A stretch of 64,000 nucleotides of DNA from Pseudomonas viridiflava. GTDB taxonomy: Bacteria; Pseudomonadota; Gammaproteobacteria; Pseudomonadales; Pseudomonadaceae. The DNA lies in NCBI RefSeq assembly GCF_900582625.1, contig NZ_UTIQ01000084.1, positions 372,001-436,000 on the forward strand. The letters are read 5' to 3'. Shown here piece after piece: positions 37,375 through 46,537 of this stretch (positions are counted from its first letter, which is position 1; each line of letters starts with the position of its first letter). Both the position numbers and the translations under genes were made by a program. The notes under the pieces are model-generated. The model saw only the letters and a program-made list of their open reading frames with translations. It made no database searches and was not told where the DNA came from.

Positions 37375-38883
37375 ATGAAACTCAGTCGCTCCACGTTGTC
37401 CCGCCTGGTGCCCTACATTGCCGTGCCGACCTATGACTTGGGCGCGCGCCAGCAAGGCATCGCCCATATTGGCGTCGGCGGTTTTCACCGCGCCCACCAA
37501 GCCATCTACACCGAGGCGCTGCACAACAGCGGCCAGGACATGGAATGGGGCATCTGCGGCATCGGCCTGCGCGCCGAAGACAAACCCATGCGCGATGCGC
37601 TCGCCGGCCAGGATTACCTCTACACGCAGGTGGAACTGGGGGACGTGCCCAGCCTGGAAGTGCGCGTGGTCGGCGTGATCGGCGACATGCTGCTGGCCGC
37701 CGACGGCGCGCAGGCCGTGATTAACAAACTGGCAGAGCCGGCCATTCGCATCGTCTCGCTGACCATCACCGAAGGCGGTTACTGCATCGACGACGCCAGC
37801 GGCGAATTTCTCGCCGAGTTGCCGGCCATTCAGCATGACTTGGCGAACCCGCAGGCACCGACCACTGTGTTCGGCTTTCTCTGCGCCGCACTGGCCAAAC
37901 GCCGCGCTGAAGGCACGCCGGCGTTCACGTTGATGTCGTGCGATAACCTGCCGCACAACGGCGCCGTCACCCGCAAAGCGCTGCTCAGTTACGCGCGGCT
38001 GGCCGACGCCGAACTGGCCGCATGGATCGACGCCAACGTCAGCTTCCCCAACGCCATGGTCGACCGCATTACGCCCATGACCAGCGACGCCCACCGCCAG
38101 CAACTGGCACGCGAACACGGCATCGACGACGCCTGGCCGGTGGTGTGCGAGCCGTTTCTGCAGTGGGTGCTGGAAGACAAATTCGTCAACGGCCGCCCAG
38201 CGTGGGAAGCGGTGGGCGTGCAGTTCACCGACGACGTGTCGCCCTACGAAGAGATGAAAATCAAACTGCTCAACGGCAGTCACCTGGCGCTCACGTACCT
38301 GGGCTTTATCAAGGGCTACCGTTTCGTTCACGAAGCCATGAACGACGAACTGTTTCGCCGCTACGTAAGGCGCTTCATGGACCGCGACGTCACCCCGCAA
38401 CTGGCGCCTGTTCCGGGCATCGACCTGACCGACTACAAAGACACGCTGATCGAGCGCTTTTCCAACCAGGCCATCGCCGACCAACTGGAGCGCGTGTGCT
38501 CTGACGGCAGCTCGAAATTCCCCAAATTTATTGTGCCGACCCTAAACCGCTTGATAGCCGACGGCGCCGAACTCGACCGCGCTGCCTTGGTGGTCGCGGC
38601 CTGGGCGGTGTACCTCGATGGTGTGGACGAAAACGGCACCGCGTACCGCATTCCCGATCCGCACGGCGAATGGGCGCAAGGTCTGGTGGCTGACAAGGCC
38701 GCCCTCACCACGCGCTTGCTTGGCGCCGACCGCGTGTTCGGTCCGGCCATTCCAGCGTCGGCTGCGTTTGTTGCCGCCTTCGAGCGCCAGCTGCATAACC
38801 TGCGCACCCTCGGCGTAACCGGCACGTTGCAGGCGTTGCTCGACGGCGACGGGCGTGCCGATCCGCTGAACCGTCAGCGCTGA
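37375..38883 (+). CDS. mtlD: Mannitol 2-dehydrogenase
   Basis: A 502-residue polyol-specific long-chain dehydrogenase that oxidises mannitol to fructose with NAD+. The catalytic set lies at Lys295, Asn300 and His303 in KIKLLNGSH, the same numbers as in the P. fluorescens enzyme. The N-terminal dinucleotide fold begins HIGVGGFHRAHQ near 31-42. It also uses arabitol and sorbitol in relatives. Eight bases separate it from mtlK. Confidence 0.96.
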   Translation: MKLSRSTLSRLVPYIAVPTYDLGARQQGIAHIGVGGFHRAHQAIYTEALHNSGQDMEWGICGIGLRAEDKPMRDALAGQDYLYTQVELGDVPSLEVRVVGVIGDMLLAADGAQAVINKLAEPAIRIVSLTITEGGYCIDDASGEFLAELPAIQHDLANPQAPTTVFGFLCAALAKRRAEGTPAFTLMSCDNLPHNGAVTRKALLSYARLADAELAAWIDANVSFPNAMVDRITPMTSDAHRQQLAREHGIDDAWPVVCEPFLQWVLEDKFVNGRPAWEAVGVQFTDDVSPYEEMKIKLLNGSHLALTYLGFIKGYRFVHEAMNDELFRRYVRRFMDRDVTPQLAPVPGIDLTDYKDTLIERFSNQAIADQLERVCSDGSSKFPKFIVPTLNRLIADGAELDRAALVVAAWAVYLDGVDENGTAYRIPDPHGEWAQGLVADKAALTTRLLGADRVFGPAIPASAAFVAAFERQLHNLRTLGVTGTLQALLDGDGRADPLNRQR

Positions 38884-38892
38884 GGTCCGGCC

Positions 38893-40374
38893 ATGGCCTT
38901 GTACCTCGGCATTGATTGCGGCACCCAAGGCACCAAGGCGCTGGTGCTCGACGCCAGCAGCGGGCAGGTGTTGGGCGCGGGCGGCGCGCCGCACCGGCTG
39001 ATCAGCGGGCCCAACGGCCATCGGGAACAGCAACCGGCGGACTGGCTCAGCGCCTTCGAACACGCCACCCGCGCGGCATTGGCCGACGCGGGTGTTAGCG
39101 GTGAAGCGATTGTCGGCATCGGTGTTTCTGGCCAACAACACGGCTTGGTGCTGCTCGACGCCCAAGGCCAGGTGCTGCGCCCGGCCAAGCTGTGGTGCGA
39201 CACCGAATCGGCGGCAGAAAATCAGCAGTTACTGGATTTTCTCGGCGGCGAGCAGGGCTCGCTGGAACGCCTTGGCGTGGCCATTGCGCCGGGCTACACG
39301 GTGTCGAAACTGCTCTGGACGCAAAAACACCACCCGGCCCTCTACAAGCGCATCGCCCACATTTTGCTGCCCCACGACTACCTGAATTTCTGGCTCACCG
39401 GCCGCGACTGCAGCGAATACGGCGACGCCTCCGGCACCGGTTATTTCAACGTGCGCACCCGCGACTGGGACCACGACCTGCTGCGCCTGATCGACCCCAG
39501 CGGGCGCCTTAACAACGCGTTGCCCACCCTGATCGGCGCCGATGAATCGGTCGGCACCCTGCTGCCCGACATTGCCGCGCGGCTGGGCCTGAACCCACGC
39601 GCGCAGGTGGCCAGCGGCGGCGGCGATAACATGATGGGCGCCATCGGCACCGGCAATATCAGCCCCGGCGCCATCACCATGAGCCTGGGCACGTCGGGCA
39701 CGCTGTACGCCTTCGCCGACCAACCCCAGGTGAGCCCGCACGCCTCGGTCGCCACGTTCTGTTCATCGTCCGGCGGCTGGCTGCCCTTGATCTGCACCAT
39801 GAACCTGACTAACGCCACCGGCGCTATTCAGGAGCTGCTGGAACTGGACCTCGCCAGCTTCGGCGCCCTGGCCATGCAAGCGCCGATTGGCGCCGACGGC
39901 GTGCTGATGCTGCCCTTCCTCAACGGCGAACGGGTACCGGCGCTGCCCAACGCCAGCGCCAGTTTGCTGGGCCTGACCAGCGATAACCTCACCCGCGCCA
40001 ACCTCTGCCGCGCCGTATTGGAAGGCGTGTGCTTTGGCCTGCGTTACGGGCTGGATTTATTGCGCGCCAGCGGCATCGAAAGCCGGGAGATTCGCTTGAT
40101 CGGCGGCGCCGCAAAAAGCTCGGTGTGGCGGCAAGTAGTCGCCGATATCATGGCCACCCCGCTGGTCTGCCCGCAGCACACCGAAGCGGCGGCCCTGGGC
40201 GCGGCGATTCAGGCGGCGTGGAGCGGCGGCGAAGGCAGCTTGCACGCGTTGTGCGACCGCTGCGTGAACCTCGACCTGCGCACGCGCACCGAGCCGAACC
40301 CCGCAGCCAGCGCCGCGTACGAGCCGGTCCACCAGCGTTACCGCCAGCAGGTGATGCAGGTGCAACAGGCGTAA
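38893..40374 (+). CDS. mtlY: Xylulokinase of the mannitol/arabitol operon
   Basis: A 493-residue FGGY-family sugar kinase (also named xylB). The N-terminal ATP-binding part begins LGIDCGTQGTKALVLD. The catalytic aspartate is in SGGGDNMMGAIG near 240, and the second phosphate motif is in MSLGTSGTLYAF. It phosphorylates D-xylulose, which arises from D-arabitol through MtlD. It lies 9 bp after mtlD, so the operon serves arabitol as well as mannitol. Confidence 0.94.
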   Translation: MALYLGIDCGTQGTKALVLDASSGQVLGAGGAPHRLISGPNGHREQQPADWLSAFEHATRAALADAGVSGEAIVGIGVSGQQHGLVLLDAQGQVLRPAKLWCDTESAAENQQLLDFLGGEQGSLERLGVAIAPGYTVSKLLWTQKHHPALYKRIAHILLPHDYLNFWLTGRDCSEYGDASGTGYFNVRTRDWDHDLLRLIDPSGRLNNALPTLIGADESVGTLLPDIAARLGLNPRAQVASGGGDNMMGAIGTGNISPGAITMSLGTSGTLYAFADQPQVSPHASVATFCSSSGGWLPLICTMNLTNATGAIQELLELDLASFGALAMQAPIGADGVLMLPFLNGERVPALPNASASLLGLTSDNLTRANLCRAVLEGVCFGLRYGLDLLRASGIESREIRLIGGAAKSSVWRQVVADIMATPLVCPQHTEAAALGAAIQAAWSGGEGSLHALCDRCVNLDLRTRTEPNPAASAAYEPVHQRYRQQVMQVQQA

Positions 40375-40408
40375 AAACAGCCAATCCCTTTTGTTTCAGG
40401 AGTTCGAC

Positions 40409-41347
40409 ATGTACCTGGTTTGCGGCGAAGCGTTGTTCGACTTTTTCACCCAGGCGGCCGGCGCGCGCAGCAGCGAGCTGGACTACAAAGCCATCGCCGG
40501 TGGCTCGCCCTTCAACGTGGCCGTGGGCCTGCGCCGCTTGGGCGTGGAGTCGGCGCTGTTCGGCGGTCTGTCCACAGACTTTCTCGGCGCCCGCCTGCGC
40601 CGGGTGCTGGAAGAAGAAGGCGTACGCGACGACTTCCTGATCGCCAGCGACTGCCCCACCACCATGGCCATGGTCGCCCTCGACGGCAACGGCCACCCGC
40701 ACTATTCCTTTCGCGGCGAAGGCTGCGCCGACCGCGCCGTGCGCCCGGAACATCTGCCGGCCCTGAGCGGCGAGGTGCGCGGTGTGCACGTGGGCTCGTT
40801 CTCGCTGGTGGTGCAACCCATCGGCGACACCCTGCTGGAGCTGGTTCGTCGCGAAAGCGGCAGGCGCCTGATCAGCCTCGACCCCAACGTACGCCTCAAC
40901 CCCCAGCCCGATGCCGAGCGGTGGCGCGAGCGTGTGGAAGAGCTGGCGCAGTTGGCCGACCTGATCAAAGTCAGCGACGAAGACTTGGGGTTGCTCTACC
41001 CCGGCATTGAGCCGGAACAGATTATTCAGCGCTGGCTCGGTGGCCGTTGCCAGTTGGTGGTGATGACCCGTGGCAGCCAAGGCGCCACCGCGTTTAGCCG
41101 TGAGCATGGCGTGGTGTCGGTGCCGTCACGGCGCATTGACGTGCGCGACACCGTCGGCGCTGGGGATACGTTCCAGGCGGCGCTATTGGCGTGGCTGACG
41201 CGGGCGGAGCTGGACAGCCCGGAAGGAATGGCGCGGTTGAGCCGGGAGCAGCTCGCTGAATTGCTGAGCTACGCGGTGGCAGCCGCTGCCGTCACCTGCT
41301 CGCGCACCGGGCCGGATCTGCCCAGGGCGCATGAGGTGGTGGTTTAA
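40409..41347 (+). CDS. mtlZ: Fructokinase (PfkB family)
   Basis: A 312-residue PfkB-type carbohydrate kinase that phosphorylates the fructose made by MtlD. PfkB signature 2 is DTVGAGDTFQAALL near 248-261, with the catalytic Asp in GAGD. Signature 1 is in GGSPFNVAVGLRRLG near 31-45. The ATG at 40409 follows CAGGAGTTCGAC; an in-frame TTG 18 bases upstream is less likely. Last gene of the mtl operon; no terminator is seen in the 36 bp after it. Confidence 0.95.
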   Translation: MYLVCGEALFDFFTQAAGARSSELDYKAIAGGSPFNVAVGLRRLGVESALFGGLSTDFLGARLRRVLEEEGVRDDFLIASDCPTTMAMVALDGNGHPHYSFRGEGCADRAVRPEHLPALSGEVRGVHVGSFSLVVQPIGDTLLELVRRESGRRLISLDPNVRLNPQPDAERWRERVEELAQLADLIKVSDEDLGLLYPGIEPEQIIQRWLGGRCQLVVMTRGSQGATAFSREHGVVSVPSRRIDVRDTVGAGDTFQAALLAWLTRAELDSPEGMARLSREQLAELLSYAVAAAAVTCSRTGPDLPRAHEVVV

Positions 41348-41383
41348 CCGGCCTCAACGCCCACGGCAGACGATCGCCCAGGC

Positions 41384-42310
41384 TCAGGTGAAGTTGTAGC
41401 GCACCAGGTGGAAGAACACCGGGGCGGCGAAACACACGGAGTCGAGGCGGTCGAGCATGCCGCCGTGGCCTTCGATCATATGGCCCCAGTCTTTCACCCC
41501 ACGGTCACGCTTGATCGCCGACATCACCAGCCCACCGATAAAGCCCATCAGGCAAATCACAAACGCCAAGGCAAGCGCGCCCAGGAAGCTGAACGGCGTC
41601 ATCCAGAACAGCGCACCACCCAGCAGCGTGGCCGATACCACGCCGCCGATCAGGCCTTCCAGGGTTTTCGAGGGCGACAGGTTTGGCGCCACTTTGGTTT
41701 TGCCCATCAGCTTGCCCCAGATGTATTGCAGTACGTCCGAGGACTGCACCACCAACACCAGGAAGGCGATCAGCAGCAAGTTGCGGCCTTCGTAGCCGGC
41801 GATGTTCAGGGTCAGCAACGCTGGCACATGGGAAATGCTGAACACGCAAATCATCAGCCCCCACTGCACCTTGGCCGTACGCTCCAGAAAGCGCGTGGTG
41901 TCGCCGCCCAGTGACGCCAGAAATGGCATCAGCAGGAACACGAACACGGGGATGAAGATGCTGAACATCCCATACCACTCGATGTACACCAGGAAATACT
42001 GGAACGGCAGCACGCAGTAGAACGCGGCCACCAGTGCCGGGTAGTCGCCGCCACGGGTTTGCGTCAGGGTGATGAATTCGCGCAGAGCGAAGAACGACAG
42101 CAAGTAGAACAGCAGCAACACCCCCGGCTTGCCGAAGAAGAATGCGACGCCCAGCACCGCGACCATCACCCACCACGCGTTGATCCGCGCGTTGAGGTTG
42201 TCGATGACTGGCGTTGCGCCTTTTTTCCACTTGAGGATTTGCCCCACCAGCGAGGCCAGTGCGAGGAACAAACCGACAGCGATAAATACGTTGAGCGTTT
42301 GCCGATCCAC
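41384..42310 (-). CDS. Phosphatidate cytidylyltransferase (CDP-diglyceride synthase), YnbB-like
   Basis: A 308-residue membrane protein with about eight membrane segments. It ends with the CdsA-type signature, here spread over SPSKTLEGLIGGVVSATLLG and DRGVKDWGHMIEGHGGMLDRLDS. CdsA enzymes make CDP-diacylglycerol from phosphatidate and CTP. The context (last gene of the lipid operon) and length indicate the E. coli YnbB branch rather than the housekeeping CdsA. It starts with GTG one base after the preceding stop, with AAGGAG inside the upstream gene. Confidence 0.9.
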   Translation of the reverse strand: MDRQTLNVFIAVGLFLALASLVGQILKWKKGATPVIDNLNARINAWWVMVAVLGVAFFFGKPGVLLLFYLLSFFALREFITLTQTRGGDYPALVAAFYCVLPFQYFLVYIEWYGMFSIFIPVFVFLLMPFLASLGGDTTRFLERTAKVQWGLMICVFSISHVPALLTLNIAGYEGRNLLLIAFLVLVVQSSDVLQYIWGKLMGKTKVAPNLSPSKTLEGLIGGVVSATLLGGALFWMTPFSFLGALALAFVICLMGFIGGLVMSAIKRDRGVKDWGHMIEGHGGMLDRLDSVCFAAPVFFHLVRYNFT

Positions 42311-42311
42311 G

Positions 42312-42956
42312 TCAGGACTCCTTGGGCGTCAGGGCCAGCAATGCCTCACGGCTGCGGGTGAGAAAGTCCGCTTTGGCTTCGCCTTCGAGCAACTGCAGGG
42401 GCGTGCCGAAGGTCAGGGTGCACAGCAACGGCAACGGCAGCGTGCGGCCCTTGGGCATCACGCGTTTGAGGTTATCGATCCACACCGGCACCAGCTCGAC
42501 GTCCGGGCAACGGCTGGCGAGGTGGAACAGGCCGCTCTTGAACGGCAGCAAACCGTCTTCAAGGTTGCGCGTGCCTTCGGGGAACAGAATCAGCGACTCG
42601 CCGCCTTCGAGCACCGCGGCCATCTGGTCGATAGGGTTGGGATCGGTTGCGGTGGGCGAGCGCGCGATCAACACGCCGCGAAACACCTTGTTGATCAGAA
42701 AGCTGCGCACACCGCCCTTGGCCCAGTAGTCGGCGCCGGCCACTGGCCGGGTGCTGCCGCGCATGTGGCTGGGCAGCGACGACCACAGCAGCACGAAGTC
42801 GCCATGGCTGTTGTGGTTGGCAAAGTACACCCGTGCTTTGGGCTCAGGCGTGCAGCCCACCCACAGCGCGCGGGCGCCGGTGATTGCCGCAGCAAAGCCG
42901 ATAATCAGGCGGGCGACAAAGGCTCCGCGCCAGCTGTATTGCGATACACGTGACAT
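42312..42956 (-). CDS. Lysophospholipid acyltransferase (PlsC-like)
   Basis: A 214-residue acyltransferase of the PlsC/1-acylglycerol-3-phosphate family. The catalytic motif is NHNSHGD near 47-53 (H-x4-D), and the glycerol-phosphate binding motif is FPEGTRN near 124-130. An N-terminal hydrophobic stretch (VARLIIGFAAAITGARALW) may anchor it. It would supply phosphatidate for the CDP-diglyceride synthase encoded one base downstream. Start 42956 is preferred to 42974 because it follows GAGGACGGCAC. Confidence 0.88.
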   Translation of the reverse strand: MSRVSQYSWRGAFVARLIIGFAAAITGARALWVGCTPEPKARVYFANHNSHGDFVLLWSSLPSHMRGSTRPVAGADYWAKGGVRSFLINKVFRGVLIARSPTATDPNPIDQMAAVLEGGESLILFPEGTRNLEDGLLPFKSGLFHLASRCPDVELVPVWIDNLKRVMPKGRTLPLPLLCTLTFGTPLQLLEGEAKADFLTRSREALLALTPKES

Positions 42957-42966
42957 GTGCCGTCCT

Positions 42967-43401
42967 CTAGGCAAACGCGCCAGCCGCCACTGCGGCCACC
43001 GCTAACAGCAGTTGTACAGCGAGTGCCAGACCCTGCTTGCGCAGCAGGCCCATGGCTCCGTTGCAGCGCAGGGTCCAGTCACGTCCGACGTTGGCGGCCG
43101 GCATCAGGCCCAGGCCGAGCAAGCCGTCGTCCAGTTCCACGGTGGCCGCGCTCAGGTCAGCGGCATCGGCCAGACGGGCAAACAGCGCCGCGTCGAAGGC
43201 CACGCGCATGGCCCAGTATTTTTCCAAAGCGCCCGCCAACAACGTGAGCACCAGCAACCCGGCGACCAGCAGCAGTTGGTAGTGAATGGTCACGAGCAAG
43301 GCGCCGGCCAATGCCACGACGCTGAGGCTGGTGGACAACTGATCCAGACGCTGCCCCTGCTCCAGCAAGCGCGCGCAGCTGAGCAAACGCAGGTCGCTCA
43401 T
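42967..43401 (-). CDS. Unknown membrane protein of the lipid operon
   Basis: A 144-residue protein I do not recognise. Predicted membrane segments lie at about 27-42 and 44-60, with a third at about 122-143. A middle part of some 55 residues (EKYWAMRVAFDAALFARLADAAD and on) is amphipathic. It is embedded in the operon: its ATG overlaps the preceding stop as ATGA (43398-43401), and the acyltransferase follows after 10 bp. This packing suggests a role in the same pathway, perhaps as a scaffold. No enzymatic motif is visible. Confidence 0.75.
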   Translation of the reverse strand: MSDLRLLSCARLLEQGQRLDQLSTSLSVVALAGALLVTIHYQLLLVAGLLVLTLLAGALEKYWAMRVAFDAALFARLADAADLSAATVELDDGLLGLGLMPAANVGRDWTLRCNGAMGLLRKQGLALAVQLLLAVAAVAAGAFA

Positions 43402-44744
43402 GTGCCGGCGTCCATCGCAGCCAAATTGCGCAGGTGCCCTTCGCGCAGCACTACGCCGGGGCGCACCTGACGCAGTATCGCTTCGGCGACTTGCGGGTTG
43501 GCAGCACGGCCGCTATGCAACAGCCATGCGGCTACCGCTGCGGCGCTGCGCGAATAACCAAGGGCGCAGCACACCAGCACCGGGCCTTGCTGACGCGCCT
43601 GCTCAATGGCCATGGCAGCCGCGCGCAGCAGCTCGGGGCTCGGCGGCAATAGGTCGAGCGTGGGCAGGCCTCGGTAAGCGCGGCCGCCGCTGGCGCACGG
43701 CAATTCGGCGCACAGGTCGACAATGGCCCGGATTGGCGTGTCGTCCAGCTCGCCTTTGTTGGGAATTCGCCCCAGCCACACGTCATCCATGATCAAAACC
43801 GGCGCCGGCTGGCGCGCGGTCCACAACCGCGAGTTCACCCAGGCGCCTATCAGGTAGGGCCCGAACAGAAAGTTCGACGCCCAACTGAGCGTGCCGTCGC
43901 TGTGCTTCTGGAAACCGGTCGCGCCCACCATCAGGTAATTCAGGGCCACCAGGCACAGCGCCGTGGCCGGCCAGGTCAGCCACCAACCCAGACCGCCGAC
44001 ACTGACCCCCAGCGCACCGAGCGCCACGCCGCCAAGCGCGTAGTAAAACGCCAGACGGCGCCCTTTGGCCTGCGGCTGCCAGCGCAAGTTCGCCAGCGGG
44101 CTGGGGCGGTCCAGGGGCCACAGCCAGATGCACAGCCAGCCCACCAGAACGCCAGTGGGCAAGTCGATGAAATGGTGCTGGTAGGTGGTCAGTACCGACA
44201 GGCCGATCAGCCCAAACCAGAGGTGCAGCAACCACCGCAACACGCCTTCCGGCGTGTGAGCGGCGTAGCGCACCCACAGCACAATCAGCAGCACGATATG
44301 CAGCGACGGCGCCTGGTTGAAGGGTTTGTCAAAACCCATCAACACCTCAAACATCCAGGCGAAAAAGCCAGTCATTTCCGGGCGGGAAAAGGTGTACGTG
44401 AGCGGAAATAACAGGAACCCGGCAATCGCCAGAACCTGCGCGCTGAGCAAGCGCCGGGCATGAATATCCAGCTCATGCCGGCTACTGCACAGCAGCAGCG
44501 ACACGCCGTAGAGCAAGTCGATGGACCAGTAGGGCACGATGGTCCAGGCCCAAAATGGCGTGTGCTGTTCCCAGGCAAACACCAGGGTGCCGACGTCCGC
44601 GCGCTGGCTGGTAAACCAGTTGGCCAAACTGTAGGTGGCAAAAAACAGTGGCGCCAAAATCAGCAGCCACACCAGCGCCCGGGGAAAACGCTGGCGCACG
44701 CTCAGTTGCGGATAAACCGGCGCCAGGGTGAGGGCCTCGCTCAT
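43398..44744 (-). CDS. PAP2 / dual-specificity phosphatase fusion, YnbD-like
   Basis: A 448-residue inner-membrane protein with two parts. The N-terminal ~310 residues form a multi-pass PAP2-like lipid phosphatase domain (NQAPSLHIVLL, then HHFIDLPTGVLVGW). The C-terminal part is a dual-specificity phosphatase with the P-loop VCCALGYSRSAA, giving the nucleophile Cys and the Arg of C-x5-R. Start 44744 overlaps the upstream stop as ATGA. The equivalent in E. coli is YnbD. A phosphatase acting on a phosphorylated lipid head group would fit the operon. Confidence 0.88.
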   Translation of the reverse strand: MSEALTLAPVYPQLSVRQRFPRALVWLLILAPLFFATYSLANWFTSQRADVGTLVFAWEQHTPFWAWTIVPYWSIDLLYGVSLLLCSSRHELDIHARRLLSAQVLAIAGFLLFPLTYTFSRPEMTGFFAWMFEVLMGFDKPFNQAPSLHIVLLIVLWVRYAAHTPEGVLRWLLHLWFGLIGLSVLTTYQHHFIDLPTGVLVGWLCIWLWPLDRPSPLANLRWQPQAKGRRLAFYYALGGVALGALGVSVGGLGWWLTWPATALCLVALNYLMVGATGFQKHSDGTLSWASNFLFGPYLIGAWVNSRLWTARQPAPVLIMDDVWLGRIPNKGELDDTPIRAIVDLCAELPCASGGRAYRGLPTLDLLPPSPELLRAAAMAIEQARQQGPVLVCCALGYSRSAAAVAAWLLHSGRAANPQVAEAILRQVRPGVVLREGHLRNLAAMDAGT

Positions 44745-46510
44745 GCCTCGATCCGCTGCGCCAGGCTGACGCTGAAAATGCCCCATTGATCGATGCGCTG
44801 AGTCACCTTGCGAAAGCCGGCGGCTTCGACCAACTGGTCCATTTCCGCCTGCGTACGGCGGCGCATCACCCAGGCCTGGCCACCGCGGTGGCTGGTCAGC
44901 GCGCGGGCAATCAATTGCAACTGTGGATGCCATGGCTGACCGGTGTAAATCAGGTAGCCGCCTGGCTCGACGGCTTGCGCCAGGCCACCCAGCGAAGCGC
45001 TGACCATGCCGTTATCACCAAACAACTCATACAGGCCGGAAACAATCGCCAGGGTCGGCTTGGGATCCAGGCTCGCCAAGCTGGCCGGATCAAAGGCATC
45101 GCCTTTTACAAACGTAGCGACATCGCTCAAACCCTTTTCGCTAATCAGCGCCTGGCCCTGGCTGACGTTAAGGTCGCTGTAATCGCGCAGCAGGATCGAG
45201 TCCGGGCGCTGAGCAAGACCTTGCAATGCTTCGAGAACATAGCGGCCGTGGCCCGCAGCAATATCGACGATGCGCGTCGGCTTGCCCTGCGCCTGCAACG
45301 TTTGCAGGGTGTCGCGCAGCAGCTCCTCGATATGCAGCTTGCGCTGACGGATGCCGCGCCAACCGATGGAGTTGAGGTAGTTGGTATCGATCATCCGGCC
45401 AAGCGAACCGGTGCCGGTCGGGGTGTTGCGGTACACGTAATCCAGGGTGCTGCCCGAGTCGAAGCCGGTGTCGAAACCCAGCTTTACCCCGGCCGACAAC
45501 TTGGCGCCCAGGCCCATGGAGGCGCGGGTGGCGCGCCAATACAGGCCGGTTGGCGACAGCGGCGGCAGCGGTGTGGCCAGGCCTTCGGCTTCGGCCTTGG
45601 TGAAGCCGATGCGGTCGGCCGTGAGCAGTTCCGGCCGGCTCGACGGTTGGCTGAACAGCAGTTCGATAAAGCCACGCGCCTTGTTCACCGCCAGGTGGCG
45701 ATCAGCCTCGCCGAGGGTGTCGTGGTAAAAACCGGGGAGCAGATGACGCTCTTTTTGCAGCGTGCCCAGGCGCTGGAAAAACAGCTCTTGCGGTTTGCGC
45801 TTGACCACGAAATCGGCGCCGGAAATCAGCAGTTGAGTCGGCACCTGAATCGCCTCGGCGTCGGCCACTACGCGGTCAGCGGCTTCATACAGACCGAGCA
45901 GCTGATTGACTGAAATTGCCTTGGCAATCAACGGGTCGTTGGCATAGCTCTCGGCGCGCGCCTTGTCATGGGTGAGCATGCCGGGGCGCACGTAGCTTTT
46001 GACGAAGAAGTTGCCTTTGAGCTTGCGCAGCAAGGTCAGGCCGGGGCGTGCCAGGGGCACATACAGGTTGATGTCGAAGGCCGGCGAGGCCAGCACCATG
46101 CAGCGGATGCGCGGCGCGTAGTCATGGGCCCAGGTAGCGGCAAGCACCGCGCCAACGCTTTGCGCGACCACCGCAATGTCTTCAATGGCGATGCCATGCT
46201 CGCGCTGGATGAAGGCGACGAAGTCTTCCACGTCGCGCACGCTGGCGGCAAAGCTCGGGCTGTCGCCGCGCTCGCCTGGCGAGTGGCCATGGCCACGGGC
46301 GTCCCAGGCGAAAAAGCTGAAATCCGGCAGATTGAGTTCGTCCACCAGGTGCGCCATACGCGCGGAATGTTCATGGCCACGGTGCAGCAAAACGATGGCT
46401 TTGCGCGGGGTGTCAGCGGCGGCGTCGTGGGCGGGCCAGTGGCGGTAGAAGAGGTCTACGCCGTCATGGGTGGGAAACGTTGCGTGGTGCTGCTGGCGTT
46501 GAGTTTCCAT
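44741..46510 (-). CDS. Alpha/beta hydrolase - SAM methyltransferase fusion, YnbC-like
   Basis: A 589-residue two-domain protein. Residues 1-295 are an alpha/beta hydrolase of the monoacylglycerol lipase type: oxyanion region LLHRGHEH, acid region SFFAWDARGHGHSPG, and nucleophile elbow VVAQSVGAVLAA, where the usual GxSxG reads AQSVG. Residues ~395-589 are a class I methyltransferase with SAM motif IVDIAAGHGRY near 428. This fusion is the YnbC architecture. It could methylate the head group of a new phospholipid or trim acyl chains. The substrate is unknown. Confidence 0.88.
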   Translation of the reverse strand: METQRQQHHATFPTHDGVDLFYRHWPAHDAAADTPRKAIVLLHRGHEHSARMAHLVDELNLPDFSFFAWDARGHGHSPGERGDSPSFAASVRDVEDFVAFIQREHGIAIEDIAVVAQSVGAVLAATWAHDYAPRIRCMVLASPAFDINLYVPLARPGLTLLRKLKGNFFVKSYVRPGMLTHDKARAESYANDPLIAKAISVNQLLGLYEAADRVVADAEAIQVPTQLLISGADFVVKRKPQELFFQRLGTLQKERHLLPGFYHDTLGEADRHLAVNKARGFIELLFSQPSSRPELLTADRIGFTKAEAEGLATPLPPLSPTGLYWRATRASMGLGAKLSAGVKLGFDTGFDSGSTLDYVYRNTPTGTGSLGRMIDTNYLNSIGWRGIRQRKLHIEELLRDTLQTLQAQGKPTRIVDIAAGHGRYVLEALQGLAQRPDSILLRDYSDLNVSQGQALISEKGLSDVATFVKGDAFDPASLASLDPKPTLAIVSGLYELFGDNGMVSASLGGLAQAVEPGGYLIYTGQPWHPQLQLIARALTSHRGGQAWVMRRRTQAEMDQLVEAAGFRKVTQRIDQWGIFSVSLAQRIEA

Positions 46511-46537
46511 CCGTAGAATTCCTGTAATGAATCGAGA

